64,000 bases of DNA from Membranipora membranacea (Eukaryota; Bryozoa; Gymnolaemata; Cheilostomatida; Membraniporidae), in NCBI GenBank assembly GCA_914767715.1, contig OU612071.1:7051493-7115492 (forward strand), written 5' to 3'. The notes below the pieces were generated by a model that had not been told where the DNA came from, did no database searches, and worked only from the letters and a program-made list of their open reading frames with translations. This document shows positions 38,401 through 47,350 of this stretch, piece by piece. The translations under genes and the position numbers were made by a program. Every line of letters begins with the position of its first letter. The first letter of the stretch is position 1.

Positions 38401-39645
38401 AGCACAAATTTTCCTATGTCGCAGAAGGTTATTTTTTCTAGGGAAGCTCAACTTGCATGTTTTGCAAGTAAAACACTTAGAAAAAGTTGACATATCTTGT
38501 ATGTAACAGAAGTGTTTGCCAACCATACACAAGTTTAGCTCTACTTTGGACTTACTGAATGATTGAAACAACAGTGTGCAGTTTCCATCACTTGACAAGC
38601 TGTATACTGATATCTTGAGGTCAAAAATCTTTTCGATAGATGTCAAATCATCTAAAGTCACCCCTTGGAACTCAGAGGCTGAAGGTAGAGATCCACCAAT
38701 GTATTCAACAAATCTATGGAGCAAGTCATGTATTTTTGCCAAACTGCTTTTTGGAAATAAACAGTCACATCGCTTTTTACAAGTGCAATTTTGTTTCAAG
38801 TAGAGAGCACGGAAGAAACAAAGATTATCAGAGATGGGTTTGTTGTTTACTCCCCTCTTTAGAGTTTTGACACATTTCAGTTTTTTGATATGTGATGGAA
38901 TGTTACCGGGTGATCCAATCTTGGGAAACGGAAGTTTACTCAGGTAAAATGATATATTTGTCACATGAAGGACACCCCATGAACTGTTGGGTCGATTGGC
39001 TTTTGCCTTTTCACATAAGTCCACACTTTCTAGAAGCTCTGCAACATCTTGCATGTCTGTTAATGATTTAATAGTCATGGGCTTATTGAAAATCATCGTG
39101 TTGTTTGCAGAACTATGGTAGTATCTTAATTCGTCGGTATTGGTGTTTTTGAGCACATAACCTAAGCAGCATTGAAGCTTGACTTGTTTGGATAATTTTG
39201 TAAGCCAAAGGTTGCATAGAGCATCATATATTGTCACAGATTGATTTATCAGTCGGAAATTGAATATGTCAACAATTTTCCTACAACGAAAGTACGTTTT
39301 GATGGCTTCCCAATTTGACTTAAGGATGTCTTTAAGAGGGGATGCATGTGCAAAGGTTTCTACCTGGGTGGATTCATTTGTGTCATTGTGATTGATTGCA
39401 CCGCCAATCTGTTGGGAGGCACCATCTGATCTTGACACAGTAGAATTGATTGCTTTCGAGCACTTCTGCTTGTGTAAGTTCAGTTGGTGGCGCCTGGTAA
39501 AGTTCCTGCCACAGCTATCGCATTTAAAACCGATAAAGTTTTTGTCGTGTTTGGTCTTAAAATGCCTATTGAGATTGGATTTGGTTGAGAACTCAACTAA
39601 ACACACTTTGCACATGTACATTGATAAAGTGTTATTGCTTTCCAA
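35404..39645 (-). CDS. Protein-primed family B DNA polymerase of the Polinton
   Basis: 1413 aa, uninterrupted. It opens with two C2H2-type zinc fingers (residues about 10-65, e.g. CKVCLVEFSTKSNLNRHFK). A region with SDNLCFFRALYL (about 272) and GKHFCYI (about 377) follows, resembling an OTU-like fold, and then a third zinc finger (about 392-415). The proofreading domain shows FDIECYL (about 458) and VVSFNGQKYDL. Polymerase motif A is GYDANSLYLYAAM (about 827), motif B-like LQGNVIFGA (about 1143) and motif C YVCMDTDSAYF (about 1238). FHGCIFHGCP near 930 is a motif usual in this polymerase group. It would replicate the element from its terminal repeats with a protein primer. All catalytic aspartates are present. 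Confidence 0.95.
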   Translation of the reverse strand: MESNNTLSMYMCKVCLVEFSTKSNLNRHFKTKHDKNFIGFKCDSCGRNFTRRHQLNLHKQKCSKAINSTVSRSDGASQQIGGAINHNDTNESTQVETFAHASPLKDILKSNWEAIKTYFRCRKIVDIFNFRLINQSVTIYDALCNLWLTKLSKQVKLQCCLGYVLKNTNTDELRYYHSSANNTMIFNKPMTIKSLTDMQDVAELLESVDLCEKAKANRPNSSWGVLHVTNISFYLSKLPFPKIGSPGNIPSHIKKLKCVKTLKRGVNNKPISDNLCFFRALYLKQNCTCKKRCDCLFPKSSLAKIHDLLHRFVEYIGGSLPSASEFQGVTLDDLTSIEKIFDLKISVYSLSSDGNCTLLFQSFSKSKVELNLCMVGKHFCYIQDMSTFSKCFTCKTCKLSFPRKNNLLRHRKICAKQQSRYRFDKDVFHPPGNIFDEIENRTGLTIPNELRFYPYRVTFDIECYLPKSTLENTPKLTFNNDHKLMSISVCSNIPGYLDPFCLVSDGDTDTLVKKFVIYLSHLSDIAYSLCLEKVSPLLEKLESLDSMRMQTELEYSQKHWSHPAKYQSNSIGSLIEKLKDHLAELPVVSFNGQKYDLNVIRAPLIRHLCQTDQIKFAIKRNNCMKCIKTKKLKFVDATNYIAPGFSYESFLKAYNCSVQKGYFPYEYITSLDMLDATTLPPHSAFYSSLRQSNITHDEYDYCKKIWRDHNMETMRDFLIWYNNLDVVPFLEALEKQSSVYISKGLDMLKDAVSVPSLATKWLFKESLTNEFSIPLISQKNSDLHKTIRDNIVGGPALVFHRYHECDKTYLKSNKYGQQAKICKQIKGYDANSLYLYAAMQPLPTGCMIRRRCDENFYPCFVDVRGRLANEWLEFNAHLTKTHIRHKYNQGEIYLGQHALPVDGFCKENNTVYQFHGCIFHGCPIPQCPNTNNQGTNPINGVPYQQLYQDTVEKEGYLQKLGFKVVSIFECKWLEQKKSSRMVSRFVKKLSFRDMSEKKSMTESEIISAIESESFFGLVECDVHVPTDLQSKFQEMPPIFKNVSISREDLSPLMKNFAIENNLYRTPQRSLIGSMFGKKILVLTSLLKWYIDHGLKISKIYQIVQFKKHRCFREFGEAICDERRQGDGDPSTKVRSDTAKLQGNVIFGATIINKERFTDIKYTTDLKTANSYVNNKNFMSIEELDDDVFEIELSKKKIKLDTPIIIGFSILQIAKLRMLQFYYDFMQKFFHDSSFEYVCMDTDSAYFATCGDLESLVPMNLRQQYFEEFGEWFIPEFCAEHKKSFVETKVQGLPWTMQPCCKTVHAYHKRTPGLFKEEFSGTGIIALNAKTYHTFNASTSKTSTKGIMRNLNSFNKAHFLGTLTTKKPVFGTNKGIMRKKNSMVTYTQLRSGLSFFYAKRLVCDDGVSTSPINL

Positions 39646-39711
39646 ACAGATTAAATGAGTGTAGTAGTAGGAAGAAAAGCAAGTTGAAAATATAACTAAT
39701 AACTAATATAA

Positions 39712-42700
39712 CTATAAAGACAGATAGTCAAAAGACCCGTCTGCCACGGGATTAGGAAGATTTCCTGACCTTGTGGGGAGTATCTCCTCCAATCTTGCTA
39801 TATTGATTTTTGGCATGATGTTAACTGCCTCTCCAATTGTTGCCAGTCCGAGCTGGACAACATATGATACACGTGTTTGGTTTCCTTTGCACGCTGCTCC
39901 TAGCTCCAATGCATCCTCGAGTGTGAGTGTCTGCTGACAGTTGTATAATCTAATCAACAAAAAAACTCGGGGATTACTTATCGATTTGTGAAGGTTTTAC
40001 ATGCAAATGTGATAGAAATGACAATGAGTCACTTTATAATCTACACTACGAAGCCAACTGGCAAATCAAAGCTGTATATAGGTAATGAAGAGAAGAAGAC
40101 TATTACTCACACTGTATCAGTATTCTCTGGTGTTCCTCTTATCCTGAGACGAGCATACTGACTTCTGAAACGTTTATTGACCTTGGTACCCATAAAACAT
40201 TTCTCATACTTGCTCTCTATTGCAGCAAGCGCCCGTGCCAACGGCGAAGATACTGCCGGTGAAACCTGATACCCGCGGATTGTTTTTGTTCCGTATTGGT
40301 ACCTTGGGCTAATAACTGCAAAAACAACAGAAAAATAATGACATTTTGACAATAGTAAAACGACACATCATACAACAGCTGTCAATACTTTGAAATGACA
40401 CCACTGCAAAAATACCTGAAGCATTTGTCACTTATTCTATTCTCAATGTAGTGCAGTGTAAGTCCAATAACAGTGTTTAAATATTTAGTAGTTGTCCTAT
40501 CCTTGCAAAGACATAACTCCCAAAACTAAACACAATACCAATAGTTAACCATTTTTACAGTTGTCCTTTTTTTGCAAAGTCAGTTCAGAGAAGAAACAAC
40601 TTATAAAACTTACATCCTTCCGACAGTTGGTGAAGAGCAGTGATGCTCAATGGTCTTCTGAGTGTGTCCGACTTGTGCCAGACGTCACCATCCTCCTATA
40701 ATCGTAAATATATAAGTTATATTTAAGGATTGTCGTTATACTCTATTTATAATGTGCAATTTACATGTATATGAATTCCATTTTTAAGGATTATGCTAAT
40801 ACTCTAATTATGATAAACATATGATATGAATGTGGAGAGTTTGTCATGAGAAGGATAAGAAGAATCAATAAATGGAAAACATACGTTTAGTTCGACGTCA
40901 TCAATATCAAAGGCCTCCACCTTCACAGGGAAAACCACTAGTCCAGGAAATTGAGTTGTTGGAGGAGTTGGTGGTAGAAGTAGGGGCCTTTGTTGTGGTG
41001 GTGGAGGTGTTGGCTCTGGGGTGCTAGGCTTTTGGGAATTCTTTGCACGTTGTTGCTTGAACTCCCTCACAACTGACGAAGTAGACGGCTCTTCGTCATC
41101 TAAGTCAGGGAGTTCTCCATCATCATCCACTTTTGGTAGTGGGAGCTTAATTAAACTCAGCTTCGTCATGTTCTAAAATGATCATAATCAGAAAATTATT
41201 TAATTATTTGAGAGTATATTATTATGAATTCAAACAGGGATGTATTGATCACAGATATACCTTGGGTTGAGAGATGGAATCTGATAAAATGATTTGATAC
41301 ACCACCAAACTAGATGCATGGTATCATTTATAATTTGGGAATGCAAGTTAAGAAACGTGAGTCACCTTTTTGGATGGTTGGATGGTTTTTTTCTTTCGTT
41401 TTGGAATCGGTGCATCAAGCATATCACCATTACCATCAACATTCTCCTCCTCACTATCGCTGAACATCTATAAAAAATAATTTTTAAAATAAGTCCAACG
41501 CAATGCGGACAACAAGCACACTTAGGTACGATGGTATACACATTGGACTTTGTCGGAGATAAATATGCATCAATGAAAGTCACTCGTGAATGACAGTTTG
41601 ATACTTTGATAATCTAAAGTAAAATGTGTTTACCCGCTGATAAGCTTTGCGCTTCTTGGAGTGGGAAGCATGTAACTCATCTCTTTTTTCGTCGTCTTCC
41701 GACGATAGGACAATAGGTTCGTCGTCAACTTCATTATCAAGCTGAAATGAATAATTCCATGCTCATTACACATTAATCTTTCAAAAAGAGAAACAAGCTA
41801 TTTTCAGAGTGTTGCTTTGAAATAACAGCCAGGTCATTATTCACCTGACTTTCTCATCAATCAAACTTTGACATAAGATGTGTAGTTACTATGCATTATA
41901 ACGCTGGAAAAGTAGTACATTATAATATGTGAATTGAATTAAAAACAGACTCTAATAACTCACTCTTTTTAGTTTCTTTGCCGGGGACTTCCCTTTACTT
42001 GAAGCTGGTCTTTTTTTTGGGCACTGTATCTGAAATTCATTCTCAAATTCTTCCTGAAACCAAACAAGTTTGGAGTTATCAATTCAATACAAGTCAATTC
42101 AATGCTAGGTTGCCTAGCAATGGTAACAGTAATTACAATAACATGTACTTCACTCCATTTAATCCCCGCACATCAAATTATGCATCAGGCAATAATTCAT
42201 GAAAGTTACTTACCATTTCATCATCATATGCACCATCAGACAATTTAACCTCCTTAGCTTCATCGTCAAGAAACATACGTTTGGCATAGGAGCTCATCGC
42301 ATCACCTCCAATTCTCTTGGGCATCTAAAATGAAACAAAATGAAAAATGAATGGTTTGCTTAAAACTGAAATGCAGCTGTTTATGCAAAAATACAACATT
42401 ATCAATTTAAAACTGTTTATTGCAAAAAAAAATTTGTTAAACCAAATATGAATCAATACTCTGTTCACGCATCATTGAAATTTAGTCTCTACAACGATTA
42501 TTGAATGAGGTACACCCCAAACACAGATGGTTACAAAAAGAAAATAATGAGTTAAAAGATGAGCGTTTTCGACACGCCCTCAGGGTGGACCTAATCTTCG
42601 CTAAAAAAACTGAAAAAAAAATCTTGGGCAATTTACAAAAAACACACTACAATGAAACTTAACCAGTAAAGTCAGCATTCTTACATGAATGATGGTCCTC

Positions 42701-42786
42701 ATGTCTGTTGACAGACAACCACCATCTCCCATATGGGATCTTTGCCCAGGTTTGTCATAATGACATCCAAAACAAGTGTCTAGCAT
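39712..42786 (-). CDS. Nine-coding-exon Polinton accessory gene, acidic nuclear-type protein (441 aa)
   Basis: Exons on the minus strand are 42786-42685, 42324-42214, 42053-41964, 41741-41634, 41467-41366, 41172-40885, 40695-40614, 40315-40111 and 39949-39712. Every junction has GT-AG ends, and the summed length (1326 bp) is a perfect frame of 441 codons plus stop. The N-terminus has a Cys/His cluster (CFGCHYDKPGQRSHM). Exons 2-6 are acidic, with several nuclear-localisation-like runs (PKKRP, KKLKR, KKRK, PKRKKK) and a Pro-rich stretch. The C-terminal 160 residues look like a folded domain (GYQVSPAVSSPLARALAAIE). The first six coding exons are phase 0, and three of them start with ATG or an early Met, so exon skipping would keep the frame. 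A 5' leader exon (about 42900-42985) lies under a TATA box. Function unknown; a DNA-associated or regulatory role is inferred only from composition. Confidence 0.75.
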
Positions 42787-43009
42787 CTATAATATAAAAA
42801 AATTAAAAAGATTAAAAAAGAATTTCAAAACAAAAGTAAAAAAATAAAAATGAAAAAAACAAAGATCATTGTATGTGAAAACATTTAAAACAAACTTACG
42901 ATTAATATTTGAAGGAAGATCAAATCTGCTAAAGAAGAGTGGTGGCTTCTTGTGAGCTTAGTGAATTCAAACTAAACTGGAAGAATGTGTTGGCTATTCC
43001 AGCGCTGAG

Positions 43010-43018
43010 CTTTTATAC
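43010..43018 (-). promoter_or_regulatory. TATA box of the nine-exon Polinton gene
   Basis: Minus strand ggtataaaagc. A leader of about 85 bp follows with a donor aatc|gtaag at 42899, leading to the first coding exon at 42786. Confidence 0.65.
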
Positions 43019-43259
43019 CTTGGTTTCCAGTCTAAAATCTACACAGCTTAGAGGTGTCTTAGAGGGAGGGTTACTTTTCTGTTGCATGAAAAAATATTAA
43101 TGTTTGCCTGTAGCTCCAATGATTACTGTGTTCAACAACCCATGACTAAGATATTTCTGTGTTCTGAGATAATTTATTGACTACCACTTAGACTTTGAAA
43201 AATTAATTGATGAGTGCTGTTTAACCCTTGTGGAAACATCAGTTCTTTAGAAAACAATA

Positions 43260-44673
43260 TCACTTTGTTAAATAGACAACGCTTGGATTTTCAAAAATCT
43301 TAGCTCGCACACGAGCTTTTTCATCACAACCCGGGGAGCAATTCAAAAACAGATAACCATAACGATCTTTCACTGCATCCAAATAAGCTTCTATCACAAG
43401 TTTTTCCTTACCCATTTGTCTGCCAATTGTTTTGATTACTGAAATGTCTCTCACAGATTTCATCAACCAGAAATGGTGTGAGTTCAAACTAATCGTACGA
43501 AAAAATGGTCCTTTACAAAATAGATTTTGTGTCAGTGTGATTATACTATAATTATAATGATGACTAAATTTTGTATAAAAGTCAGCAATATCCTGAGAGC
43601 TGGAGACTTCCTCCATTAAATCATCAATGACTAGAAGTCTATGCTGTCGATCTTTAGGTAATGATTCCATTGTTGCTAGCCCTTCTATAAATTTTATTGG
43701 CACCGAGGCATCATAAGAGTTGTAAAGTGGTTGGTAGATTGAGTAACAGATAATTATTTCCACAGGCGGTGGAACAAAGATTTTGTCAGCATTGGAAATA
43801 ATCTCCCTTAGTAGGGTAGATTTACCACTTGATGTTGGCCCTAGAAACAGACAGCATAAACAGTCAGCAGGTCAGAGATTGTGACTAAAATTCTCTCATC
43901 TACACACATACATCGAATATTGCTCATCATTTCACTATGACCTCTTAAGTGTTTGTTTCAAGTTTGCAGCCACAGATGATTAATTACTGTTATGCGAGCT
44001 AATCATCACATGATAACTGCACCTCCAAGTACTGGAAGTGATGAAAATTAAGGGAAGGATTTTGGTGATGAAATGCTCATTAAATTTCTGCACACACAGA
44101 TGTAATTACTGTTATGCAAGCTAACCATCACATGATAACTGCACCTCCAAGTACTGGAAGTGTTGAAAATTAAGGGAAGGATTTTGGTGATGAAATGCTC
44201 ATTAAATTTCTGCAGACACAGATGTAATTACTGTTATGCAAGCTAACCATCACATGATAACTGTACCTCCAAGTACTGGGTGTGTTGAAAATTAAGGGAA
44301 GGATTGCGGTAATGAAATGCTCAATAAATTTCATATTTTATGAGAGTTTTTACCCGCAAAAGTTCCGATAATATGGGAGTTTTTACCCGCAAAAGTTCCG
44401 CTTCTGCTCTAATTTTGAACGCATTAAGGAGATTAGTTAGTCATTCAGCACCACCCTTTGACGTCAATTACAAATACCCTTGGTTGTTTGCTCGGCAAAT
44501 TCGCTGTCATAAATCCAACATGAAGTTTCATGAAGGCTCACCTCCACTATGGATATGAGGCACATATAACCATGCTTAAGGTCAAAAAACAACTAGATAA
44601 AATTCTTACCTGAGATTATAGATGTGAACGGTGCCTCAAGTTGAAATTCTGTCGTCTTAAGATTTGAAGCCAT
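43260..44673 (-). CDS. Genome-packaging ATPase (FtsK/HerA type) of the Polinton
   Basis: Two exons, 44673-44610 (21 codons plus one base) and 43840-43260, joined in phase 1 to give 214 aa. The Walker A motif (PTSSGKST) starts exon 2, preceded by a Gly codon formed across the intron. Walker B is LLVIDDLMEE, followed by a sensor-like SIITLTQNLF. It would pump element DNA into capsids. The 769-bp intron interrupts the gene right at the P-loop and carries a tandem repeat. The ATG is one base below the stop of the preceding small gene. Confidence 0.9.
43971..44335. repeat. Three tandem copies of a ~122-bp unit in the ATPase intron
   Basis: Units start at 43971, 44095 and 44217 with cacagatg-taattactgttatg and differ at few positions. 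A second small duplication (gagtttttacccgcaaaag, starting about 44343 and 44379) follows directly. Confidence 0.92.
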
Positions 44674-44674
44674 A

Positions 44675-44875
44675 CTAGAGTGTAGAGTTTGTTGACTTTG
44701 TAGTGGATTCAAAGTTTTCACCGAGGAGTTTTATGATAGAATGAAGCTCTCCTTTCTCTTGTTGAAAAAACGCTGCACACAGCGAACATATGGTGGCTAT
44801 GGTAATCAGGATAATTGTGAGAAGTGCACGGTATTGTGATAAAAACTGTCTGGTTGTGATATCAGACACAGGCAT
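44675..44875 (-). CDS. Small single-pass membrane protein of the Polinton
   Basis: 66 aa. One hydrophobic segment at about residues 18-38 (LLTIILITIATICSLCAAFF) follows a short polar N-terminus; the C-terminus is polar. It lies in a tight minus-strand cluster, with 6 bases to the gene upstream and one base to the ATPase downstream. Role unknown. Confidence 0.55.
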   Translation of the reverse strand: MPVSDITTRQFLSQYRALLTIILITIATICSLCAAFFQQEKGELHSIIKLLGENFESTTKSTNSTL

Positions 44876-44881
44876 GGTAAA

Positions 44882-45220
44882 CTAACGTAAATGAGGGGGT
44901 AATGTCACAGTATAGGGTGCGTCTGGTAGCAGTACCACGATCTGACTGAACAAAGTCTCTTTCTTTGCCTTTATTAAATATCTTGTCACAGGTCTATGAA
45001 GTCCTGATGGAAACATCTGCATTGCGATTTCATACCAAATATCAAAATGGTGACGTAATTTGTCAGTGTGCAAAAGATACATGTATTGATTTATAAGTTG
45101 ACAGTCATGATGAGAGAAGTCTGTATAGCCTTTAGAATTACAGCCTTGACAATTTTTGCTGACCTGAAGGGAGATTAATTCCCACAAAGTAGCAGCCATA
45201 GATGCATCTGTTTTATCCAT
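44882..45220 (-). CDS. Small Polinton protein with Cys/His module
   Basis: 112 aa. It contains NCQGCNSKGYTDFSHHDC, a C-x2-C-x8-H-x3-C pattern like the cluster in the nine-exon gene. The start ATG overlaps the preceding gene's stop by 8 bases. Probably zinc-binding; function unknown. Confidence 0.6.
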   Translation of the reverse strand: MDKTDASMAATLWELISLQVSKNCQGCNSKGYTDFSHHDCQLINQYMYLLHTDKLRHHFDIWYEIAMQMFPSGLHRPVTRYLIKAKKETLFSQIVVLLPDAPYTVTLPPHLR

Positions 45221-45761
45221 TATGTTGTAGCCATAGACTGATTATGCTAAATAACAGCAAAGTAACCAATACATAAAGTATCTGCAGTGTCACTGTCTGA
45301 AATCTCATGCGAACGATAGCTTTATTTAAAGTTCTGCAAAAACTGTTTATTGATTGGGTGCTTATTATACTCCTCACTTCATTTTTGCCCAATGACAAAA
45401 ATACCTTTTGTAGAATAGTCAATAATGTGATAGAATGAAACAGCAACTTCTTGCTGTTTGTGGAAGAAGATAAGATTTCTTCACAGAGGGAGGCATAGGT
45501 CTGTGAAGTTTGGCTGGCAGATAAGATTTTTCTTGATATCAATTCAATATCATTTACATACAATTCTTCCACATTTTGTTGAATCATGTACAGCGTGCTG
45601 GATTTGTCATCCATCAATGTCACAGATAGAGGATAACATTTGCCTGCAAGATTGCTTAGCAAATATTGCCTTGCATTGATGGGTGAACTCAGATGTTTCA
45701 ACAGGTTAATATAATCACTTGTCTCTTCTAACCGTTCCATCATAGGTTGCCTAGGAAACAC
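45213..45761 (-). CDS. Polinton protein with C-terminal transmembrane segment
   Basis: Up to 182 aa. The start may be the first ATG (45761) or Met7/Met8 (45743 or 45740), since the TATA box is only about 30 bp above the first ATG. A helical soluble part is followed by a C-terminal hydrophobic span (TLQILYVLVTLLLFSIISLW) and only four more residues, i.e. a tail-anchored design. A virion membrane or host-interaction role can only be guessed. First gene of the minus-strand cluster that ends with the ATPase. Confidence 0.6.
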   Translation of the reverse strand: MFPRQPMMERLEETSDYINLLKHLSSPINARQYLLSNLAGKCYPLSVTLMDDKSSTLYMIQQNVEELYVNDIELISRKILSASQTSQTYASLCEEILSSSTNSKKLLFHSITLLTILQKVFLSLGKNEVRSIISTQSINSFCRTLNKAIVRMRFQTVTLQILYVLVTLLLFSIISLWLQHNG

Positions 45762-45937
45762 TAATATGAATAGGTATCTTCCGAGTAATATATAACCACT
45801 TGGTTCACTGGTATTTAAGTGCTTGCCTGCTTACCAAATTCACTCACGGACGCACACACACACACACACACACAGACGGACTTACACACTACCAAAGTGA
45901 CTATTTGTTTGATCTATTATAGGACACTTTTATCACT
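45762..45937. promoter_or_regulatory. Divergent promoter region in the Polinton right part
   Basis: A minus-strand ggttatatatt (about 45785-45795) fits the minus gene cluster. On the plus strand, ggtatttaag (about 45811-45820) fits the zinc-ribbon gene starting at 45938. A CA-dinucleotide run (about 45854-45872) lies in the plus leader. Confidence 0.5.
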
Positions 45938-46857
45938 ATGGAACATGTGAGTATACACATGTACTTTGCTTTATTTTTCCTACTATAATTATAATATTTT
46001 TTATGTTTCAATTTTTTTACCTTTGTTGTATATGACTTGACAAATTGCTTATGTGAATTTCCATTGCTCAGAATACTATGTTGGCTTGGTAACTAGTCAT
46101 GGGTTTTTTGTTGCAGACTCGTTCCTGTACAGAATGCGCCAAAGAAATGTTTCCTAATGGTGAGGAGCTGTGCCTCACGAGACAGACGGCAAAGACTTCA
46201 GATGAATTAAAAGAAATATTTGCTGCTGAAAGTTTTCACTGTCCGACATGTGAGAGTAGAGTGCCAATAATGGATGCCAAACGTAAGTACATACATTCAG
46301 TACACTTACCATCGATGTTTTCTGAAGGTAGTGATACTTTCATTACATTCCTGAAGGCAATTGTCATTAATACGTGAACTCAAACTTCTGTGTTGTAGAT
46401 GTAAAGAGGTTGCAACATCGATTCAAAATTATGAGATCGGATCTGGTGCGTAAAACAAGAGCGACACTCAGGGAATTGGCAGCAGCAGAGGCAGAGTTAG
46501 ATAGAAATATGAGACAAAAACTACGACGAATGGCAATTAAAGACAGTCTGTAATCTTTAATTGATAACTAATCATTTTTTCTTCTTTTTTTTGTTAATTT
46601 TTTTATCTGTTTTTCTACTTTTTTGTTGTTTTTATCCAGGGCAGCGTAATTTGCGTTGGAATGGTGGGTGTCAAAGTTATGTTCATCAGCTTTATGCTCA
46701 TCAAAGTCATAGCATGAGTCTGGCGTTGTTTCCCTGCTGCCTACGGGAGCACTCACAAATTGCGTTGCCAATTTTGTCAGATCAGGAATGCTTGCACCTG
46801 CTACCAGTAACATGTAAACTAGTACAATCTGTTCCATGGGCTATGTCAGATGCCTAA
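45938..46857 (+). CDS. Spliced zinc-ribbon gene at the Polinton right end, two possible last exons
   Basis: Exon 1 (45938-45946) encodes only MEH before a GTGAGT donor. Exon 2 (46117-46282) has CTEC and CPTC knuckles and ends at GTAAGT in phase 1. From there the frame fits either exon 3 (46399-46553; basic, heptad-like HVKRLQHRFKIM; total 109 aa) or exon 4 (46640-46857; total 130 aa; Cys/His-rich with WNGGCQSYVHQLY). Exon 4 has an exceptional T-rich tract and CCAG acceptor. Both are in the same phase, so alternative splicing is predicted. The second copy at 1-742 keeps the same structure. Function unknown. Confidence 0.6.
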
Positions 46858-47214
46858 TCTGTCAACTTTGCATTCATTTATTCCCGTGTTATTTTATGTG
46901 ATTTTATGCATGTATCTCATTTCAAAACCTTGTCTTTGCCGCATTGTCCTCAGATTTTTATTGAAATTGTTTTAACACTTCAATGAACATATATATACAG
47001 CTGCTCATTTTGTATATCAATTTATCATTCTACCCTGTACCAATGAACATTTATCCTCACAAACAAACTGACACTCAATTCATTAATATTTACAACAACA
47101 CTAGCTAACAGTGAATGTGATCAATCACATTACCCACACAAGCATCTCATTTATCATGAATAAATATACATAAAAAGAATTACATAAACAAACTTCCATC
47201 CTCACCATACAAAA

Positions 47215-47344
47215 TGATAGAGTAGAAATTGACAACTCCCATACAATATGAGTAGTCGTTCCACCAGGAACGTTACAAAAGGGATCGAGTCGCTCATTCG
47301 TTTCAATGGGTTCGGGCTAACGACCTGCTCCCACTTTTACTACT
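47215..47344. repeat. Right terminal inverted repeat of the Polinton
   Basis: 130 bp, inverted match to 29622-29751. Confidence 0.96.
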
Positions 47345-47350
47345 TGTGTG
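47345..47350. repeat. Right target-site duplication TGTGTG
   Basis: Identical to 29616-29621. Confidence 0.95.

Larger units (their letters stand above)
29622..47344 (+). mobile_element. Complete Polinton/Maverick self-synthesising DNA transposon, 17,723 bp
   Basis: The boundaries are set by 130-bp terminal inverted repeats starting agtagtaaaagtggg and a 6-bp direct duplication outside them. Between them are all hallmark genes: integrase with chromodomain, protein-primed PolB, adenain-like protease, FtsK/HerA-type ATPase, and major and minor capsid proteins, plus several accessory frames. Plus-strand genes fill 29777-35142, minus-strand genes 35404-45761, and one plus-strand gene lies at the right end. 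The integrase has one in-frame stop; the other core frames are open. A nearly identical right end at 1-1229 shows recent spread of the family. Confidence 0.97.

Noticed and set aside
43971-44335. CRISPR-like array
   Set aside because: The repeats are contiguous 122-bp units without unique spacers, in a eukaryotic intron.
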